This document shows positions 23,119 to 25,620 of a stretch of DNA of 25,620 bases, piece by piece. The notes beneath the pieces are model-generated. The model was not told the origin of the DNA. It saw only the letters and a list, made by a program, of their open reading frames with translations, and ran no database searches. The position numbers and the translations under genes were made by a program. Origin of the DNA: CAG-177 sp964587915 (GTDB taxonomy: Bacteria > Bacillota > Clostridia > Oscillospirales > Acutalibacteraceae); contig CAZPMK010000023.1 in the NCBI GenBank assembly GCA_964587915.1, forward strand, positions 1 through 25,620, in the 5' to 3' direction. Numbering within the stretch: the first letter of the stretch is position 1; each line of letters starts with the position of its first letter.

Positions 23119-23235
23119 CAGGCGGCAAAATAACGGTTTTAGCAGTGAATCGAGATTTTTCGGCAAAGTAAATTCGTCATTTTTACCGAAAATACGCCGC
23201 AAGATTTGGATTTATTGCTAAACCGCAGCCGCCTG
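23119..23235 (+). promoter_or_regulatory. Long hairpin in the pnp leader
   Basis: CAGGCGGC (23119-23126) pairs perfectly with GCCGCCTG (23228-23235). Inside it, 23134-23151 pairs with 23209-23225 (CGGTTT, AGCA and AATC blocks, one bulge). Further inside, TTTTCGG (23157-23163) can pair with CCGAAAA (23186-23192). The structure ends about 28 nt before the pnp ATG. In E. coli a comparable pnp leader duplex is cut by RNase III and then trimmed by PNPase for autocontrol; the same logic here is inference. Confidence 0.65.
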
Positions 23236-23263
23236 TAGAAATAAATTACAGAGAGGTAAAAAA

Positions 23264-25459
23264 ATGTTTTTTGAAGCGTTCAAAAAGTACGAAACAGAAA
23301 TTGCCGGCAGACCGTTTGTTGTCGAGGTCGGCAAGATGGCTCAGCTTGCGGGCGGCTCCTGCCTTGTCCGTTACGGCGAGACCAACGTTCTTTGCACCGC
23401 TACCATGGCGGCAAAGCCCAGAGAGGGTGTTGACTTCTTCCCTCTTTCGGTTGATTACGAAGAGAAGCTGTATTCCGTGGGCAGAATTCCCGGTTCGTTC
23501 CAGCGTCGTGAGGGCAGAGCAAGCGAAAAGGCTACTCTTGCTTCCCGTGTTATCGACAGACCCATTCGTCCTCTTTTCCCCAAGGATATGAGAAACGATG
23601 TCGGCGTTGTTGCGACCGTTATGTCGGTTGACCCCGATTGCCAGCCCGAAATCACCGCAATGCTCGGCGTTTCAATCGCAATTTCAATTTCCGAAATTCC
23701 GTGGGACGGCCCCATTTCAGGCGTTGTTGTAGGTCTTGTTGACGGCGAATACGTCATCAACCCCACCCTCGAGCAGAGAGAAAAGAGCGATATGTATGTC
23801 ACCGTTGCCTCCACCGCAGATCTTGTTGCAATGATTGAAGCGGGTGCAAACGAGGTTTCCAATGATGATATGTACGACGGCATCATGTTCGCACACAAAG
23901 AAAATCAGAAAATCGTTGAGTTCATCAACAAGATTAAGGCTGAGTGCGGCAAAGAAAAGGTTTCTTTCCCCTCAAACGATCCCGACCCCGAAATGTACGA
24001 GGCTATCAAGGATTTTGCCATAGAGGATATCCGTGCCGCTCTTGATACGGACGACAAGAGAATCCGTGACGAAAGACTCAAGCCCGTATACGATAAGGTA
24101 CATGAGAAGTTCGACGAGATTTACCCCGACATGGAGGTAAAAATCGAGGAATGTCTTTATAAAGTACAGAAATATGTTGTCCGCCGCTGGCTGCTTGACG
24201 ACGGCAAGAGAGTTGACGGCAGAGGAATCAACGAGATTCGTCCCCTCAATGCCGAAATCGATTTGCTCGACAGAGTTCACGGCTCGGGTATGTTCACCAG
24301 AGGTCAAACTCAGGTTCTTTCCGTAACGACACTCGGTCCCATGAGCGATGCACAGCTTCTTGACGGTCTTGACGAAGAGGACAGCAAGCGTTATATGCAC
24401 CACTACAATTTCCCCTCCTACTCCGTCGGCGAAACAAAGCCGAGCAGAGGTCCCGGCAGACGCGAAATCGGTCACGGCGCTCTTGCGGAGCGTTCACTCA
24501 TTCCCGTTCTTCCGTCGGTTGAGGAGTTCCCCTATACAATAAGAGTAGTATCCGAGGTTCTTTCATCAAACGGTTCAACCTCACAGGGCTCCGTATGCGG
24601 TTCAACCCTTTCGCTTATGGCGGCGGGTGTCCCCATCAAAGCTCCCGTTGCGGGTATTTCCTGCGGACTTATCACCGAGGGTGACCGCTTCATGACCATG
24701 GTTGATATTCAGGGTCTTGAAGATTTCTTCGGCGATATGGACTTTAAGGTTGCCGGCACAAAGAAAGGTATCACTTCAATACAGATGGACCTCAAGGTAC
24801 ACGGACTCACTCCCGCTATCATCAGAGAGGCTCTTGACAAGACATACAATGCACGCTGCTATATTCTTGATGAAATAATGGCTCCCGTTATTGCAGAGCC
24901 GCGTAAGGAGCTTTCAAAGTGGGCACCCAAGATGCTTACCACAAAGATTGATCCCGAGAAGATTGGCGACGTTATCGGCAAGCAGGGCAAGGTCATTCAG
25001 AAGATTTGTGCAGAATGCAACTGCAAAATTGATGTTCAGGAGGACGGCAACATTTTTGTTTCCTCCACCGATATCGACGATGCAAAGAGAGCTATCTCCA
25101 TTGTTGAGACTATTGCGAACGATCCCGAGGTCGGTGCCATCTACACCGGCGTTGTTACCCGCCTTATGAGCTTCGGTGCTTTTGTTGAAATTGCTCCGGG
25201 CAAGGAGGGCATGGTTCACATAAGCCAGCTCGATGTTAAGAGAACGGAAAAGGTCGAGGATGCCGTTCATGTAGGCGATGAGGTTATCGTTAAGGTTCTT
25301 CCCAAGGATGATCAGGGCAGACTTAACTTCTCCCGCCGTGAGGCACTCATCGAGGTAAAGGGACTTGTTCCCGAGAATACCGTTTCCGATGCTCCCAGAA
25401 AGCCCAAAAAAGATTTCAGAGGCGAAAAGGGCGGCAGACCCAGAAGAAATAACGACTGA
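23264..25459 (+). CDS. pnp: Polyribonucleotide nucleotidyltransferase (PNPase)
   Basis: PNPase degrades RNA 3' to 5' using phosphate and can add tails; it forms a trimer with a central channel. The 731 residues carry RNase PH domain 1 (SFQRREGRASEKATL, 78-92), a linking helical region (about 220-305), and RNase PH domain 2 (TRGQTQVLSV, 345-354; FFGDMDFKVAGTKKG, 488-502, with the expected catalytic D491/D493 and K495). A KH domain follows (IGDVIGKQGKVIQKI, 567-581), then an S1 domain (about 624-693, GAIYTGVVTRLMSFGAFVEIA) and a basic tail rich in Lys, Arg and Gly. All parts are intact. GAGAGG precedes the ATG. It lies behind rpsO with a structured leader and ends in a strong terminator. Confidence 0.98.
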   Translation: MFFEAFKKYETEIAGRPFVVEVGKMAQLAGGSCLVRYGETNVLCTATMAAKPREGVDFFPLSVDYEEKLYSVGRIPGSFQRREGRASEKATLASRVIDRPIRPLFPKDMRNDVGVVATVMSVDPDCQPEITAMLGVSIAISISEIPWDGPISGVVVGLVDGEYVINPTLEQREKSDMYVTVASTADLVAMIEAGANEVSNDDMYDGIMFAHKENQKIVEFINKIKAECGKEKVSFPSNDPDPEMYEAIKDFAIEDIRAALDTDDKRIRDERLKPVYDKVHEKFDEIYPDMEVKIEECLYKVQKYVVRRWLLDDGKRVDGRGINEIRPLNAEIDLLDRVHGSGMFTRGQTQVLSVTTLGPMSDAQLLDGLDEEDSKRYMHHYNFPSYSVGETKPSRGPGRREIGHGALAERSLIPVLPSVEEFPYTIRVVSEVLSSNGSTSQGSVCGSTLSLMAAGVPIKAPVAGISCGLITEGDRFMTMVDIQGLEDFFGDMDFKVAGTKKGITSIQMDLKVHGLTPAIIREALDKTYNARCYILDEIMAPVIAEPRKELSKWAPKMLTTKIDPEKIGDVIGKQGKVIQKICAECNCKIDVQEDGNIFVSSTDIDDAKRAISIVETIANDPEVGAIYTGVVTRLMSFGAFVEIAPGKEGMVHISQLDVKRTEKVEDAVHVGDEVIVKVLPKDDQGRLNFSRREALIEVKGLVPENTVSDAPRKPKKDFRGEKGGRPRRNND

Positions 25460-25466
25460 TAATTTA

Positions 25467-25495
25467 AGGCTGTCTCATTGCGAGGCAGCCTTTTT
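25467..25495 (+). terminator. Intrinsic terminator of pnp
   Basis: A 10-bp stem AGGCTGTCTC (25467-25476) with GAGGCAGCCT (25482-25491), one G-U pair, loop ATTGC, then five T. It begins eight bases after the pnp stop. Confidence 0.9.
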
Positions 25496-25518
25496 GTTAT
25501 ATAAAAGATGAACCGCAG

Positions 25519-25620
25519 GATTAGGCGGTAGGATATAGAAATTAGGAATACGGAATTTTTGCAGCAAGCTGTGATTTATCATGACCCCCTTGCCTAAAGG
25601 GGGTCGGGCGAATGTCATTT
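25519..25620. repeat. Dispersed repeat, right copy (cut by window end)
   Basis: Direct near-copy of 364-465, in the same orientation: GATTAGGCGGTAGG, GAAATTAGGAATACGGAATTT, AAGCTGTGATTTA, the GACCCCCTT/AAGGGGGTC hairpin and GCGAATGTCATTT. It starts about 24 bp after the pnp terminator T-run and probably continues past the window. Confidence 0.85.

Overview
The window looks like chromosome from a spore-forming, gut-type Clostridia, probably Oscillospirales/Ruminococcaceae. Three things point there: a SpoIIQ-like M23 protein behind what reads as a perfect sigma-F promoter, Gram-positive style Shine-Dalgarno sites and 35/10 promoters, and a DUF4474 protein, a family I recall from Clostridia. The species cannot be named from the sequence alone.

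Left edge (1-1078) is non-coding and repeat-rich. It holds 2.2 copies of a 162-bp tandem repeat, each full copy carrying an intrinsic terminator, followed by a mosaic of hairpin modules. The same repeat family recurs at 4723-4893 and at the right edge (25519-25620). At 1079-2251 lies a secreted or membrane-anchored Big_2 + DUF4474 protein with a good promoter and terminator.

Region 2331-9044 (all minus strand) is an L-fucose utilisation cluster. In transcription order it contains an ABC exporter, FucU mutarotase, a rhamnulokinase-family kinase (probable L-fuculokinase), a DUF559 nuclease-like gene, a palindromic repeat, FucI isomerase and a small membrane-anchored protein. FucU and the kinase overlap by ATGA. 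No aldolase is present, so the pathway is incomplete here.

Region 9182-12050 (plus strand) is a divergently promoted two-gene operon: a CrtI/phytoene-desaturase-like flavoprotein, then an FNR-type reductase fused to a C-terminal [2Fe-2S] ferredoxin domain. The pair reads as an NAD(P)H-to-flavoenzyme electron relay with unknown substrate, and is the best candidate for an undescribed enzyme system in the window.

Region 12105-15309 (minus) is a two-component system (OmpR-type regulator, then a large histidine kinase with a TTG start). Region 15514-16449 (plus) is a triple-S1 protein whose 3' end overlaps the convergent mnmA. The minus-strand block 21601-16433 is a translation cluster: gltX, glnS, a small membrane protein and mnmA.

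The right part (plus) holds spoIIQ, a structured spacer, rpsO with a candidate S15 leader, and pnp. The pnp leader folds into a long hairpin resembling, in layout, the RNase III-controlled pnp leader of E. coli. A strong terminator ends pnp, and another copy of the left-edge repeat follows.
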